Below, piece by piece: positions 10,558-18,312 of a stretch of DNA of 64,000 nucleotides. This stretch comes from Pseudomonas orientalis (GTDB lineage: Bacteria > Pseudomonadota > Gammaproteobacteria > Pseudomonadales > Pseudomonadaceae), in the NCBI RefSeq assembly GCF_002934065.1, contig NZ_CP018049.1:5516501-5580500 (forward strand), given 5' to 3'. Every line of letters starts with the position of its first letter. Position 1 is the first letter of the stretch. The position numbers and the translations under genes were made by a program. The notes beneath the pieces were generated by a model that was not told the DNA's origin, searched no databases, and saw only the letters and a program-made list of their open reading frames with translations.

Positions 10558-10854
10558 TCAGGGATAACCCAACACCTGCTTGACCGACGCCAGATTCCTT
10601 TCGATCCACCCCCGATCAATCGCCCCCCACTCGCGAATCCGATAACCCCCGGCATGATTGCGCGCACCTTCTTCCTGCTCGAACTGACACACGATATCCA
10701 GGTCGGCCAGTGCGGCAATTGTGTCCTGCGCGGTGCGCCGCGGCATACCGGTCACTTCAGTCAGCGCCGGGACGCTGCTGGCCAGCCCGCTGTCGATCAG
10801 GTACGCCACATACAGGCGACGGTAAAAGCTGCTCTTGGTCTTGCTCACATCCAT
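10558..10854 (-). CDS. Small winged-helix DNA-binding protein
   Basis: 98-residue protein with a probable winged helix-turn-helix: SFYRRLYVAYLIDSG, then VPALTEVTGMPRRTAQDTIA as helix-turn-recognition helix, then the wing DIVCQFEQEEGARNHAGGY. I start at ATG 10854, with AAGG at proper distance; a TTG at 10860 would overlap the stop of the preceding gene. Only two bases separate it from the metallopeptidase gene upstream, so the pair is surely cotranscribed and perhaps translationally coupled. The role is unknown; regulating its own operon is a guess. Confidence 0.75.
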   Translation of the reverse strand: MDVSKTKSSFYRRLYVAYLIDSGLASSVPALTEVTGMPRRTAQDTIAALADLDIVCQFEQEEGARNHAGGYRIREWGAIDRGWIERNLASVKQVLGYP

Positions 10855-10856
10855 GG

Positions 10857-11372
10857 TCAATCGCCTTGTAATTGGGGCTTGCCCTGCAAATCGCGCCAGG
10901 TGAGGTACACCCGCAGGTCGAATTCCACCTGGTGGTAGCCCGGCATCATGTGTTCACAGAGTTTATAGAACGCCTTGTTGTGGTCCGACTCCTTGAAGTG
11001 CGCCAGTTCGTGCACCACGATCATGCGCAGAAACTCAGGGGCCGCCTCCTTGAACAGCGAGGCGATGCGGATCTCTTTCTTGGACTTGAGATTGCCGCCC
11101 TGCACCCGGGAAATCGTGGTGTGCAAACCCAGGGCGCGGTGGGTCAGGTCCAGGCGGTTATCGAACAGCACCTTGTCGATCGACGGTGCATTGCGCAGGT
11201 GTTCCTGCTTCAAGGCCAGGGCGTAGCTGTACAGGGCCTTGTCGCTCTGCACGGCGTGGCGCTCGGGGTAACGCTGCTCCAGGTAGGCGCCCAACTGGTC
11301 CTTGGCGATCAATTGGCGCACTTGTTCCTGAAGGGCGGCGGGATAGGCCTGAAGGTATTTCAACGCGGTCAT
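10857..11372 (-). CDS. YgjP/DUF45-type zinc metallopeptidase (M48-like)
   Basis: 171-residue protein with the zinc site HELAHFKESDHNKAFYKLCE, that is HExxH followed by a third histidine seven residues later, near residue 122. The region VLFDNRLDLTHRALGLHTTISRVQGG is also typical of the YgjP-like (DUF45/WLM) family. E. coli YgjP (UtpA) has been reported as a UTP pyrophosphatase; here only the metallopeptidase-like fold can be claimed. It is the first gene of a two-gene unit with the winged-helix protein and lies 42 bases from the cyclic-di-GMP gene, which is on the same strand upstream. Confidence 0.83.
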   Translation of the reverse strand: MTALKYLQAYPAALQEQVRQLIAKDQLGAYLEQRYPERHAVQSDKALYSYALALKQEHLRNAPSIDKVLFDNRLDLTHRALGLHTTISRVQGGNLKSKKEIRIASLFKEAAPEFLRMIVVHELAHFKESDHNKAFYKLCEHMMPGYHQVEFDLRVYLTWRDLQGKPQLQGD

Positions 11373-11414
11373 GGGGGCTGCAATGTGATTCGGACGGCCG
11401 CCAGTGTAGCGAAT

Positions 11415-13520
11415 TCACAGCGCGTGAGGGTGCGACCAACCGACGACGTCCTCGGCCATCAGCGGTGCCGCCGCCCAGGTGCCCTGGATGAATGAACACC
11501 CGTTGGCCTTGAGCCACTGCGCCTGTTCGAGGCTTTGCACGCCTTCGGCGATCACCAGCACCTCAAAATGCCCGCACAGCTCGATGATGCTGCGCGCCAT
11601 TGCGGCATCCCGCGCGGAGCCTGGTAATCGGGCCACCAATTGCGGGTCAAGCTTGAGGGTGTCGAACGCCAGGTCGCGCAGGTGGGCCAGGGAACAGCGA
11701 CCCGCGCCAAAGTCATCCAGTGCGATACGCACCCCCAGCTCACGCAACAATGTGAGCTGCTTGGTCGATTCCTCAAGGTTGCTCATCAGGCAGTCTTCAC
11801 TGATTTCCACCTCCAGTTGCCGCCCCTGCAAACCGTGCCGTTCGATGACCTGCCGCAGTTGGCCGACCAGGTTGGGCGTATTGAACTGACTGCTGCTCAG
11901 GCTCACGCTCAACACCAGCTCATCATCGAAAGACGCTTGCCAGACCTGGCGCTGGGCAGCGACCTGCTGGTAAATCCAGCTGCTCAACTGGCTGATCAGC
12001 CGCGCCTCTTCCAGCAGCGGCAGGAACAACCCCGGCGGCACGTCACCGACACTCGGGTGCTGCCAGCGCAGCAACGCCTCGACACCCCGCAAGCGCCCAT
12101 CCACCAGCGACACCTGGGGCTGGTACACCAGGACGAAATCCTTGTTTTGAATCGCGGTGCGCACACTGTCTTCAAGCATCAGGCGCGAGCGGGCTCGACC
12201 GTTCATTTCATGGTCGTAATAGCGATATTGCTGACGGCCGGCGCGCTTGGCTTCGTACATGGCGATGTCCGCCGCGCGCAGCAGGCCGCTCAGGTCCGAA
12301 CCGCAGTCCGGAAAGATCGCGATACCGATGCTGACGCCGAGCATCACCTCCAAACCGTCGACCTGCTGGCACACAGACACCCGCTCGATCAATTTTTCCG
12401 CAATTTTCGCGGCCTGCTCCGGGAATTCCAGCTCCAACAATGCCGTGAACTCATCCCCGCCCATGCGCCCAAGAATGTCGTAGGAACGCAGGCACGCCTG
12501 CATCTGCTCGGACACCCAGCGCAGCACGCGATCGCCGGCGTCGTGACCCAGGGTGTCGTTGACGCGCTTGAAGCCATCCAGGTCCAGGTACAGCAACACC
12601 AGCGACTGCTCATTGCGCTCGCTGCGCGACAACATGGTCTCCACCGTCTGGTGGAAGCCCCGACGATTGAGCAGCCCGGTCAACGGGTCCGTCACCGCCT
12701 GGAACTCAAGCTGCTGGTGCAGGTGGCGCACCTCGGACATGTCCAGCACCGTCACCACCATTGCCTTCTGCTCTGCGGGCAAGGGCGCGCAGGACAACGC
12801 CACCGGCACCTGTTGACCGCGACTGGTGCGCAAGATGGCGTCGTGCAAGCGCCACGTTTGACCTTTGCAATAGGCCTCGTACATCGGGAACCCCAACCAG
12901 GCCGGTACATGAGGCTTTTGCAGGAAACTGAGGAAACTCTCGCCCTGCAATTCGGCCATCGTGGCATTGAGCAGCCTGGAGATAGCCGGGTTGGCGTACT
13001 GGATCACACTGCCCTCGCCCACCACCAGAATCCCTTCGGCGGCGTTGTCCAATACCGAGGCATTGAAGGCGCGGGCGGCCTCCAGGTCATGGCTCAAGCG
13101 CTGCAGGGCACGGCGATTACGCTGATGTTCCAACAGCGTCTGCACTTTGGGCTTGAGAATATGCGGGTCGAACGGCTTGAACAGATAGTCGATCGCACCG
13201 CTGGCATAGCCTTGGAGCACCGCGTCGGGCGATTGGGCATCGGCCGTCAGAAAGATAATTGGCGTCATGCTCGTGCGCTGGCTGCCGCGCATCAAGCGCG
13301 CCACCTCGAAGCCATCCATACCGGGCATCCGCACGTCCAGCAACACCAGGTCGACGTCATGCTCCAGCAGCAATTCCAGGGCCTGCAAACCGGAAGTCGC
13401 GGTAATCACTCGCCAGTCTTCACGCTGTAACACGGCACGCATGCTGACGAGATTTTCCGGGTAGTCATCGACCACCAGGAGAACTGAATGACCGTCGCCG
13501 AGGTTTGGAGCGCAATCCAT
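11415..13520 (-). CDS. Response regulator with PAS, GGDEF and EAL domains (cyclic-di-GMP turnover)
   Basis: 701 residues. An N-terminal receiver domain (LVVDDYPENL, phospho-acceptor Asp62 in LLDVRMPGMDG, FLTAD, FKPF) is followed by a linker helix, a PAS domain (about 150-265), a GGDEF domain with intact RMGGDEF at about 370, and a C-terminal EAL domain. The EAL domain keeps EALLRW, DDFGAG and AEGV, but the usual N-x-S metal-ligand position in the VNLS motif reads SVSLSSSQF, so the Asn is replaced by Ser. This may weaken phosphodiesterase activity, leaving the GGDEF domain, or a balance of both. No histidine kinase is adjacent, so the upstream partner is unknown. The C-terminal QGTWAAAPL also departs from the usual QG-x-x-x-GKP pattern. 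Confidence 0.9.
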   Translation of the reverse strand: MDCAPNLGDGHSVLLVVDDYPENLVSMRAVLQREDWRVITATSGLQALELLLEHDVDLVLLDVRMPGMDGFEVARLMRGSQRTSMTPIIFLTADAQSPDAVLQGYASGAIDYLFKPFDPHILKPKVQTLLEHQRNRRALQRLSHDLEAARAFNASVLDNAAEGILVVGEGSVIQYANPAISRLLNATMAELQGESFLSFLQKPHVPAWLGFPMYEAYCKGQTWRLHDAILRTSRGQQVPVALSCAPLPAEQKAMVVTVLDMSEVRHLHQQLEFQAVTDPLTGLLNRRGFHQTVETMLSRSERNEQSLVLLYLDLDGFKRVNDTLGHDAGDRVLRWVSEQMQACLRSYDILGRMGGDEFTALLELEFPEQAAKIAEKLIERVSVCQQVDGLEVMLGVSIGIAIFPDCGSDLSGLLRAADIAMYEAKRAGRQQYRYYDHEMNGRARSRLMLEDSVRTAIQNKDFVLVYQPQVSLVDGRLRGVEALLRWQHPSVGDVPPGLFLPLLEEARLISQLSSWIYQQVAAQRQVWQASFDDELVLSVSLSSSQFNTPNLVGQLRQVIERHGLQGRQLEVEISEDCLMSNLEESTKQLTLLRELGVRIALDDFGAGRCSLAHLRDLAFDTLKLDPQLVARLPGSARDAAMARSIIELCGHFEVLVIAEGVQSLEQAQWLKANGCSFIQGTWAAAPLMAEDVVGWSHPHAL

Positions 13521-13748
13521 GCTACGTCTCTTCCTTAAGGAACTGCACCGGTCACTTCGGGTACTTAAAACCGGACAAATAATGAGGCCTCACTCTAGCC
13601 CCGGTTATAAAAAAGCAGAAGTCACCTCGATGCCATCATCGCATCAAAGCCGGGGAAGCCGACTAACGGTAAGGCCCTGCAGCCCGCGTATCATGGGCAA
13701 CATGGCTTTTTGGCATTCCTCTGACGCCAATAAATTGCCATCCAGTGT

Positions 13749-13777
13749 TTAACAACTTGGTTAACACCACCTATAAA
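13749..13777 (+). promoter_or_regulatory. Sigma-70-type promoter of the alginate lyase gene
   Basis: TTAACA at 13749-13754 and TATAAA at 13772-13777 are separated by exactly 17 bases, close to the -35/-10 consensus, and lie 56 bases before the alginate lyase ATG. A short inverted repeat TTAAC/GTTAA overlaps the -35 and spacer and could be an operator. The rest of the 312-base gap (13521-13832) shows nothing else that I recognise. Confidence 0.55.
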
Positions 13778-13832
13778 GAACCTGTGCAGCCCTCGGGCTA
13801 AAGCGTTCACCCCTCGTCAAAAGGCCAACACC

Positions 13833-14498
13833 ATGATCGACCTTTCCACCTGGAACCTGAGCATTCCGGTCGGCTCCCCGCCCACGACCATCGAAACCCC
13901 GAAGCTGCTCAGCGGCTTCAATGACCAGTACTTCCAGGCCGAAGGCAGCGATGTGCAGTTCTGGACGCCCGTCACTGGCACCCGCACCGAAAACGCCATC
14001 TACCCGCGCAGCGAACTGCGCGAAACCTACGCCGACGGGCGCCTGCGCAACTGGACCTACCCAGAGGCCGACAACTTCCTGCGCGCCACACTCACCGTCA
14101 ACCAGGTGCCGTCCAGCGGCAAGATCGTGATCGGCCAGATCCATGCCTATGACAGCCAGAAACCACTGATCAAGCTGGAGTACCAATTCAAGGAGAAAAC
14201 CCAGACCGGCAACATCGTCGCCAAAGTGCGCATGCGCCCGGATGAATCCGAAAGCAGGGTCATCACAGTCGCCTCCAACGTGCCCCTGGAGAAAAGCTTT
14301 ACCTATGTGATCAACCTCAACAAGGCCGGATTGCTCAGCGTAAACGCGGCCGACAGCGAGTGGAATGATCGCATCGGCGCGGCCTGGGGCGACAAGCCGC
14401 TGTACTTCAAGGCGGGGGTGTATGTGCAGGACAACAGTGGGGACAGCAAGGAAGGCGCACGGGTGACGTTTGCCAAGTTGGATATTGATCACGAGTAA
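13833..14498 (+). CDS. Polysaccharide lyase family 7 (alginate lyase), no signal peptide
   Basis: 221 residues with all three PL7 active-site motifs: RSELRE at 59-64, QIH at 102-104 and YFKAGVYVQ near 193. The enzyme cleaves alginate by beta-elimination. In PL7 enzymes, QIH (rather than QVH) tends to go with guluronate-containing substrates. The protein begins directly with the catalytic jelly-roll (MIDLSTWNLSIPVG), so no signal peptide is present; it would stay in the cytoplasm unless exported another way. A well-placed promoter lies upstream. The last codons (His-Glu-stop) lie inside the first copy of the 192-bp direct repeat that brackets hipBA. Confidence 0.92.
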   Translation: MIDLSTWNLSIPVGSPPTTIETPKLLSGFNDQYFQAEGSDVQFWTPVTGTRTENAIYPRSELRETYADGRLRNWTYPEADNFLRATLTVNQVPSSGKIVIGQIHAYDSQKPLIKLEYQFKEKTQTGNIVAKVRMRPDESESRVITVASNVPLEKSFTYVINLNKAGLLSVNAADSEWNDRIGAAWGDKPLYFKAGVYVQDNSGDSKEGARVTFAKLDIDHE

Positions 14499-14680
14499 CG
14501 GATTGGCCTCAATGCGAGTAGGCCATGTCCGATGAGCGCGAGGGTCATTCCCGATAGGTCCAGACGCTTGAATCCACTGTGGGAGGGGGCTTGCACCCGA
14601 TAGCGGTGGGCCAGCCGCCGACTGTGTATGCTGACACACCGCAATCGGGGGCAAGCCCCCTCCCACAGTTGTCCTGCTTG
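14489..14680. repeat. 192-bp direct repeat, copy 1 (contains a REPIN at 14577-14668)
   Basis: This segment matches 16390-16581 with only three differences (14499 C/T, 14595 A/C, 14669 T/G) and identical spacing, 1901 bases apart. It starts inside the last codons of the alginate lyase gene and ends just beyond a complete REPIN whose left arm here has one substitution (CTTGCACCCGAT). Together with copy 2 it brackets the hipBA module. Confidence 0.95.
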
Positions 14681-14736
14681 TATTCCGAGTGATTGAACAG
14701 CGTGGGTTGATATACCTGCCGCCTGACCCGAAGGCC

Positions 14737-14760
14737 AAAACCCGCATTCTTGCGGGTTTT
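14737..14760 (-). terminator. Intrinsic terminator of hipBA
   Basis: The hairpin AAAACCCGCATTCTTGCGGG followed by TTTT lies ten bases beyond the hipA stop. The stem is AACCCGC/GCGGGTT with a short loop and T runs in both directions, so it may work both ways. Confidence 0.75.
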
Positions 14761-14769
14761 CCATGAGCC

Positions 14770-16041
14770 TTAATGTAAAGGCTTTACCACCGGCTTGCGT
14801 CGCATACCCGACGCCACCGAGTCGTGTAACGCCATCGCACGACCCGCGTCCCACTCCTTGCGCATTGTGGAAAAAAGCTCAACATCAACTCGCGCCTGAT
14901 GGGCGCTAAGCGCCTCGGACATCGCTTCGGCAATGCGCTCGATGATCAAACCAGGGGCGGCTACACCACAGTGCTTGCGACCAAACTCAATCAGTTGCTG
15001 ACGGTCAGGGTACGCCTTGGTTTTGTTCATCTTGATCGCCAACGTGCGATCAACTAGTGCCTGACCGGATTTTGGATTGTAGTGTTCATAGGCGGTGGTG
15101 GTTGTGACATCGAACACAGGCGCCAACTGCACGGTTTCAGGGGCTCCCGGATGGGTGTAGAGCACACCGAAGTTTTTCAGGTGAGCATCGCCATTGCGCA
15201 CCATGACCGACAAGCAGACAGACGAGAAAAAACGCTCTAGTTCACGCAGCACATCACCCTGCTGACACACCTCCCGGATCACTGCCGCAAGCGTCTCGTA
15301 ACTTTGGGAATACTTGTAGTTGTCGTGGGGGTCTTTGTTCAGGCCCAGCAACACCGCCATGTCCTCAAACCCCAACCTGCCAGCCAGCGTCAGATCGAAG
15401 CGCTCCATGACAAACAGGTCGCCACGATCGGACAGCCAGAAACGCGGAGTTTCCAAGCCGGCGAGACGAGCTGCTTCCAAACAAAGGAATTCGTTCTGAG
15501 CCAAATGGGCATATTCATCAGCACCGGACTTTACAATCAGATCGGAGCTGAGCATGGTTTTGCGGCTGCCCGTCAACTTGTCCAGATCAGGTACCAATAC
15601 TTTCGGCTGCACCCCTGAAATCCCGGACTCGAAGTAGGTGTCGACCAGAAAATCGAATACACCCTGGGAGGTATCTGCAGACAGAATCTCCTGTAACCCG
15701 ACCTGTGCCTTTACAGGCGTGGAAGCCTCTTTGGGGTTTTCATAACTCAGCCGACCAATCTGATTGCCACCGATGATCGACAGCAGGCGCATTTCGTCCA
15801 CCTGCATATGCTTGGCCATGCGGCGCTTGATCTGATCAGCCAGAAAGCCTTCGGGCACATTCATATCGAAAATTGGATGCAGAACATTACTGACCGTAGG
15901 CGTCGGGTCGTAAGGCATGACCAATGACACCTCACGAGACGCCTCAGCCGACCCGTACGCGAAGGAAAACTGCGACCCCTTGGACAGTTCACCCGCATTG
16001 CCTTGAGGTGTGGCAATGTTAAGCCGCTTGATTTTACTCAT
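14770..16041 (-). CDS. hipA: HipA-family serine/threonine kinase toxin
   Basis: 423-residue HipA-type kinase, the toxin of a type II toxin-antitoxin pair. In E. coli, HipA phosphorylates glutamyl-tRNA synthetase and causes persistence; the target here is unknown. Key motifs: SGVQPKVLV (the ejectable P-loop region, Ser within ISGVQPK), DLIVKSG (ATP-binding Lys), NEFLCLEAARLAG, the catalytic loop VRNGDAHLKNFG with Asp and Asn, and the metal-binding APVFDVTTT. All appear intact. It overlaps hipB by eight bases, so translation is coupled. Base composition is visibly less GC-rich (about 52% in a sampled line) than the neighbouring lyase (about 65%), and the module is bracketed by direct repeats, both signs of acquisition. 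Confidence 0.93.
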   Translation of the reverse strand: MSKIKRLNIATPQGNAGELSKGSQFSFAYGSAEASREVSLVMPYDPTPTVSNVLHPIFDMNVPEGFLADQIKRRMAKHMQVDEMRLLSIIGGNQIGRLSYENPKEASTPVKAQVGLQEILSADTSQGVFDFLVDTYFESGISGVQPKVLVPDLDKLTGSRKTMLSSDLIVKSGADEYAHLAQNEFLCLEAARLAGLETPRFWLSDRGDLFVMERFDLTLAGRLGFEDMAVLLGLNKDPHDNYKYSQSYETLAAVIREVCQQGDVLRELERFFSSVCLSVMVRNGDAHLKNFGVLYTHPGAPETVQLAPVFDVTTTTAYEHYNPKSGQALVDRTLAIKMNKTKAYPDRQQLIEFGRKHCGVAAPGLIIERIAEAMSEALSAHQARVDVELFSTMRKEWDAGRAMALHDSVASGMRRKPVVKPLH

Positions 16042-16285
16042 CGTGCTCTACCAGTTCGGCAAGGGATTTGAGATCGATCCGCCGGTCAACCACTTCCAAT
16101 GCCATGCCCAACGCCGTGATCACCCTGAAGGCGGTGTACATGGCTACGTTTTCCCCGGCTTCGAGGTCGATGATGGTCTTACGGCTGCACCGCGCTTTTT
16201 CCGCGAGTTGCTGCTGACTGTAGTGCTTCGCCCGGCGCAGTTGCCTGAGCCGCTCGCCAAAAGCCGGGGGAGTAGTGATGAGCAA
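16034..16285 (-). CDS. hipB: HipB-type XRE antitoxin and operon repressor
   Basis: 83-residue helix-turn-helix protein (FGERLRQLRRAKHYSQQQLA, then RCSRKTIIDLEAGENVAMYT) of the Cro/CI type, in the usual order upstream of hipA and overlapping it by eight bases. It should neutralise HipA and repress the operon. The frame begins with TTG at 16285; no better ATG is visible nearby, so this start is tentative. A perfect palindrome 41 bases upstream is the probable binding site. Confidence 0.87.
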   Translation of the reverse strand: MLITTPPAFGERLRQLRRAKHYSQQQLAEKARCSRKTIIDLEAGENVAMYTAFRVITALGMALEVVDRRIDLKSLAELVEHDE

Positions 16286-16326
16286 AATGTCACCTATACA
16301 GAACTTTTAATGAAATTAATCTGATT

Positions 16327-16346
16327 ATGTCCGTTATAACGGACAT
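16327..16346. promoter_or_regulatory. Probable HipB operator
   Basis: ATGTCCGTTATAACGGACAT is a perfect 20-base palindrome. Its core is TCC, eight bases, GGA, the same geometry as the E. coli HipB site TATCCN8GGATA. It lies 41 bases upstream of hipB in an AT-rich stretch that also must hold the promoter. Confidence 0.65.
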
Positions 16347-16389
16347 TTCAATCACCATACGTCTGATGCAATTGCCGACGGGCATCTGC

Positions 16390-16581
16390 TCACGAGTAAT
16401 GGATTGGCCTCAATGCGAGTAGGCCATGTCCGATGAGCGCGAGGGTCATTCCCGATAGGTCCAGACGCTTGAATCCACTGTGGGAGGGGGCTTGCCCCCG
16501 ATAGCGGTGGGCCAGCCGCCGACTGTGTATGCTGACACACCGCAATCGGGGGCAAGCCCCCTCCCACAGGTGTCCTGCTTG
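16390..16581. repeat. 192-bp direct repeat, copy 2 (contains a REPIN at 16478-16569)
   Basis: It is 189/192 identical to 14489-14680. It starts with TCACGAGTAA, i.e. the last two codons and stop of the alginate lyase gene, although no lyase gene precedes it here. This copy is therefore a duplicate of the lyase 3' end and its downstream REPIN. Confidence 0.95.
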
Positions 16582-16722
16582 GCCTGAGAGGCCGGTGTTC
16601 GTCCTACAGTACCGTTGCGGCCAGACAGATGGCCGCTTATAGTTCGCTCCGTCGCTGGACTTGAACAGCGACAGGGTTTCGCAGCCCTAACGATACGTGT
16701 GTAACCAAGCATCATGAATACA

Positions 16723-16892
16723 ACGATGAGCGCTTCGGCGCCCGTCGTCTGTTTTATGGTGGCTGTGTGTGGGAGACCTTCGGGTCTGCCGGGTTCCTCG
16801 TATCCTCGGTCTGCGAACCCGCACACAGCTACCACCCAATTCGTTTCGCAGCGAATGGCGGTAGTCCTTTTCAGATATGAGGAATATTTGCC
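16723..16892 (+). promoter_or_regulatory. Structured leader RNA with self-sequestered ribosome binding site (copy 1)
   Basis: Stems seen: an upstream UUCG hairpin (16723-16748) with a short T-rich tail; P1 16758-16769 with 16822-16836; P2 AGACC-TTCG-GGTCT (16774-16787); P3 CGGGTTC/GAACCCG (16790-16796 with 16815-16821); P4 ATTCG/CGAAT (16839-16856). The P3 strand and loop TTCCTCGTAT (16794-16803) is complementary, with one G-U, to ATATGAGGAA (16875-16884), which holds the Shine-Dalgarno of the gene at 16893. Copy 2 at 58700-58835 has the same plan. Upstream (16582-16722) I see a small hairpin around AGGGTTTCGCAGCCCT but no gene. Confidence 0.7.
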
Positions 16893-17186
16893 ATGACCCA
16901 ACAGCTTCCGCCTCGCCGTTTCACTCCCTGCACCGAAACCGCCACCGACTACCCCGTGCTGTTGATCGACAGCAACGCCCCCCTGCTCGACCTCCACGCC
17001 TGCCTGCGCGAACGCCTCAACGCCGCCCTTGAACACCTCAACCTCATGGCCTGCTCCAGCCTGCCGGACTTCGCCGAGCGCGACCTGAACCATGTGGCCA
17101 ATACGGCGCGCATTCTGGTGCAGGATGTCAGTGATGTGTTCCGCGTGATCGAACACCGTGGTTTCGATACGCACCACGCCGCCTGA
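16893..17186 (+). CDS. DUF6124-like small protein
   Basis: 97-residue soluble, mostly helical protein with no catalytic motif that I recognise. Its pattern (FTPCTETATDYPVLLIDSNA, then a long helical stretch LLDLHACLRERLNAALEHLN) resembles the DUF3077/DUF6124 small proteins that are common and multicopy in Pseudomonas; the gene at 58453 appears to be a distant paralogue. Function unknown. GAGG sits nine bases before the ATG and is the partner of the leader's anti-Shine-Dalgarno loop. The gene converges with fba and shares a bidirectional terminator with it. Confidence 0.7.
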   Translation: MTQQLPPRRFTPCTETATDYPVLLIDSNAPLLDLHACLRERLNAALEHLNLMACSSLPDFAERDLNHVANTARILVQDVSDVFRVIEHRGFDTHHAA

Positions 17187-17201
17187 TCAAACCCAAGGCA
17201 A

Positions 17202-17231
17202 AAAGAAGCCCGCATCGCTGCGGGCTTCTTT
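17202..17231. terminator. Bidirectional intrinsic terminator
   Basis: The palindrome AAAGAAGCCCGCA/TGCGGGCTTCTTT lies between the convergent DUF6124-like gene and fba, with A and T runs on its two sides. Confidence 0.85.
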
Positions 17232-17247
17232 GTTAGACGCTTGAGGC

Positions 17248-18312
17248 TTAGTTCACCTTAGCGTTCAACTCACCTTTCAAATACCGCTGATACATTGCCT
17301 CCAGCGAGATCGGCTTGATCTTCGAAGCATTACCGGCGGTACCAAATGCTTCATAACGCGCGATACACACATCACGCATCGCCGTCACAGTGGCGCCGAA
17401 AAACTTACGCGGGTCAAATTCGCTCGGGTTGGTCGCCATCAGGCGACGCATTGCACCAGTGGAGGCCAGGCGCAGGTCGGTGTCGATGTTGACCTTGCGC
17501 ACGCCGTACTTGATGCCTTCGACAATTTCTTCAACCGGCACGCCGTAGGTTTCTTTGATGTCGCCGCCGTACTGGTTGATGATCGCCAGCCACTCTTGCG
17601 GTACCGAGGAAGAGCCGTGCATCACCAGGTGGGTGTTGGGGATGCGTTTGTGGATTTCCTTGATGCGGTCGATGGCCAGCACGTCGCCGGTAGGTGGCTT
17701 GGTGAACTTGTAGGCGCCGTGGCTGGTGCCGATGGCGATGGCCAGGGCGTCCACTTGGGTCTTCTTGACGAAGTCGGCGGCTTCTTCCGGGTCGGTCAGC
17801 ATCTGGCTGTGGTCGAGCACACCTTCGGCGCCGATGCCGTCTTCTTCGCCGGCCATGCCGGTTTCCAGGGAACCCAGGCAGCCCAGTTCGCCTTCAACCG
17901 ATACGCCGCAGGCGTGAGCCATGGCCACGGTTTGCTGGGTCACGCGTACGTTGTACTCGTAGTCGGTTGGGGTCTTGCCGTCTTCGCCCAGGGAGCCGTC
18001 CATCATCACCGAGCTGAAGCCCAGCTGGATGGAGCGCTGGCACACATCAGGGCTGGTGCCGTGGTCCTGGTGCATGCACACCGGGATGTGCGGGAATTCT
18101 TCGATGGCCGCCAGGATCAGGTGGCGCAGGAATGGCGCCCCGGCGTATTTGCGCGCACCGGCCGAAGCCTGGACGATCACTGGGGAGTCGGTCTTGTCAG
18201 CGGCTTCCATGATGGCGCGCATTTGCTCAAGGTTGTTGACGTTAAAGGCTGGGACGCCGTAGCCGAATTCGGCTGCGTGGTCCAGCATTTGACGCATGCT
18301 GATAAGTGCCAT
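17248..18312 (-). CDS. fba: Class II fructose-1,6-bisphosphate aldolase
   Basis: 354-residue zinc-dependent class II aldolase, which interconverts fructose-1,6-bisphosphate with glyceraldehyde-3-phosphate and dihydroxyacetone phosphate. Visible: CMHQDHGTSPDVC (catalytic Asp and zinc His), the zinc ligand region SVEGELGCLGSLE, HGAYKF, VMHGSSSVPQEW and VNIDTDLRLA (phosphate and substrate binding). It is of the longer Calvin-cycle-like subtype. In pseudomonads lacking phosphofructokinase it serves mainly gluconeogenesis. It lies in the same orientation as two lipoprotein genes, pgk and epd upstream, but a REPIN separates it from them. Confidence 0.96.
   Translation of the reverse strand: MALISMRQMLDHAAEFGYGVPAFNVNNLEQMRAIMEAADKTDSPVIVQASAGARKYAGAPFLRHLILAAIEEFPHIPVCMHQDHGTSPDVCQRSIQLGFSSVMMDGSLGEDGKTPTDYEYNVRVTQQTVAMAHACGVSVEGELGCLGSLETGMAGEEDGIGAEGVLDHSQMLTDPEEAADFVKKTQVDALAIAIGTSHGAYKFTKPPTGDVLAIDRIKEIHKRIPNTHLVMHGSSSVPQEWLAIINQYGGDIKETYGVPVEEIVEGIKYGVRKVNIDTDLRLASTGAMRRLMATNPSEFDPRKFFGATVTAMRDVCIARYEAFGTAGNASKIKPISLEAMYQRYLKGELNAKVN

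Noticed and set aside
11415..13520. Reading the EAL protein as a degenerate, purely structural module
   Set aside because: Apart from the Asn position and the last loop, the catalytic residues are present, so I only flag it as altered.
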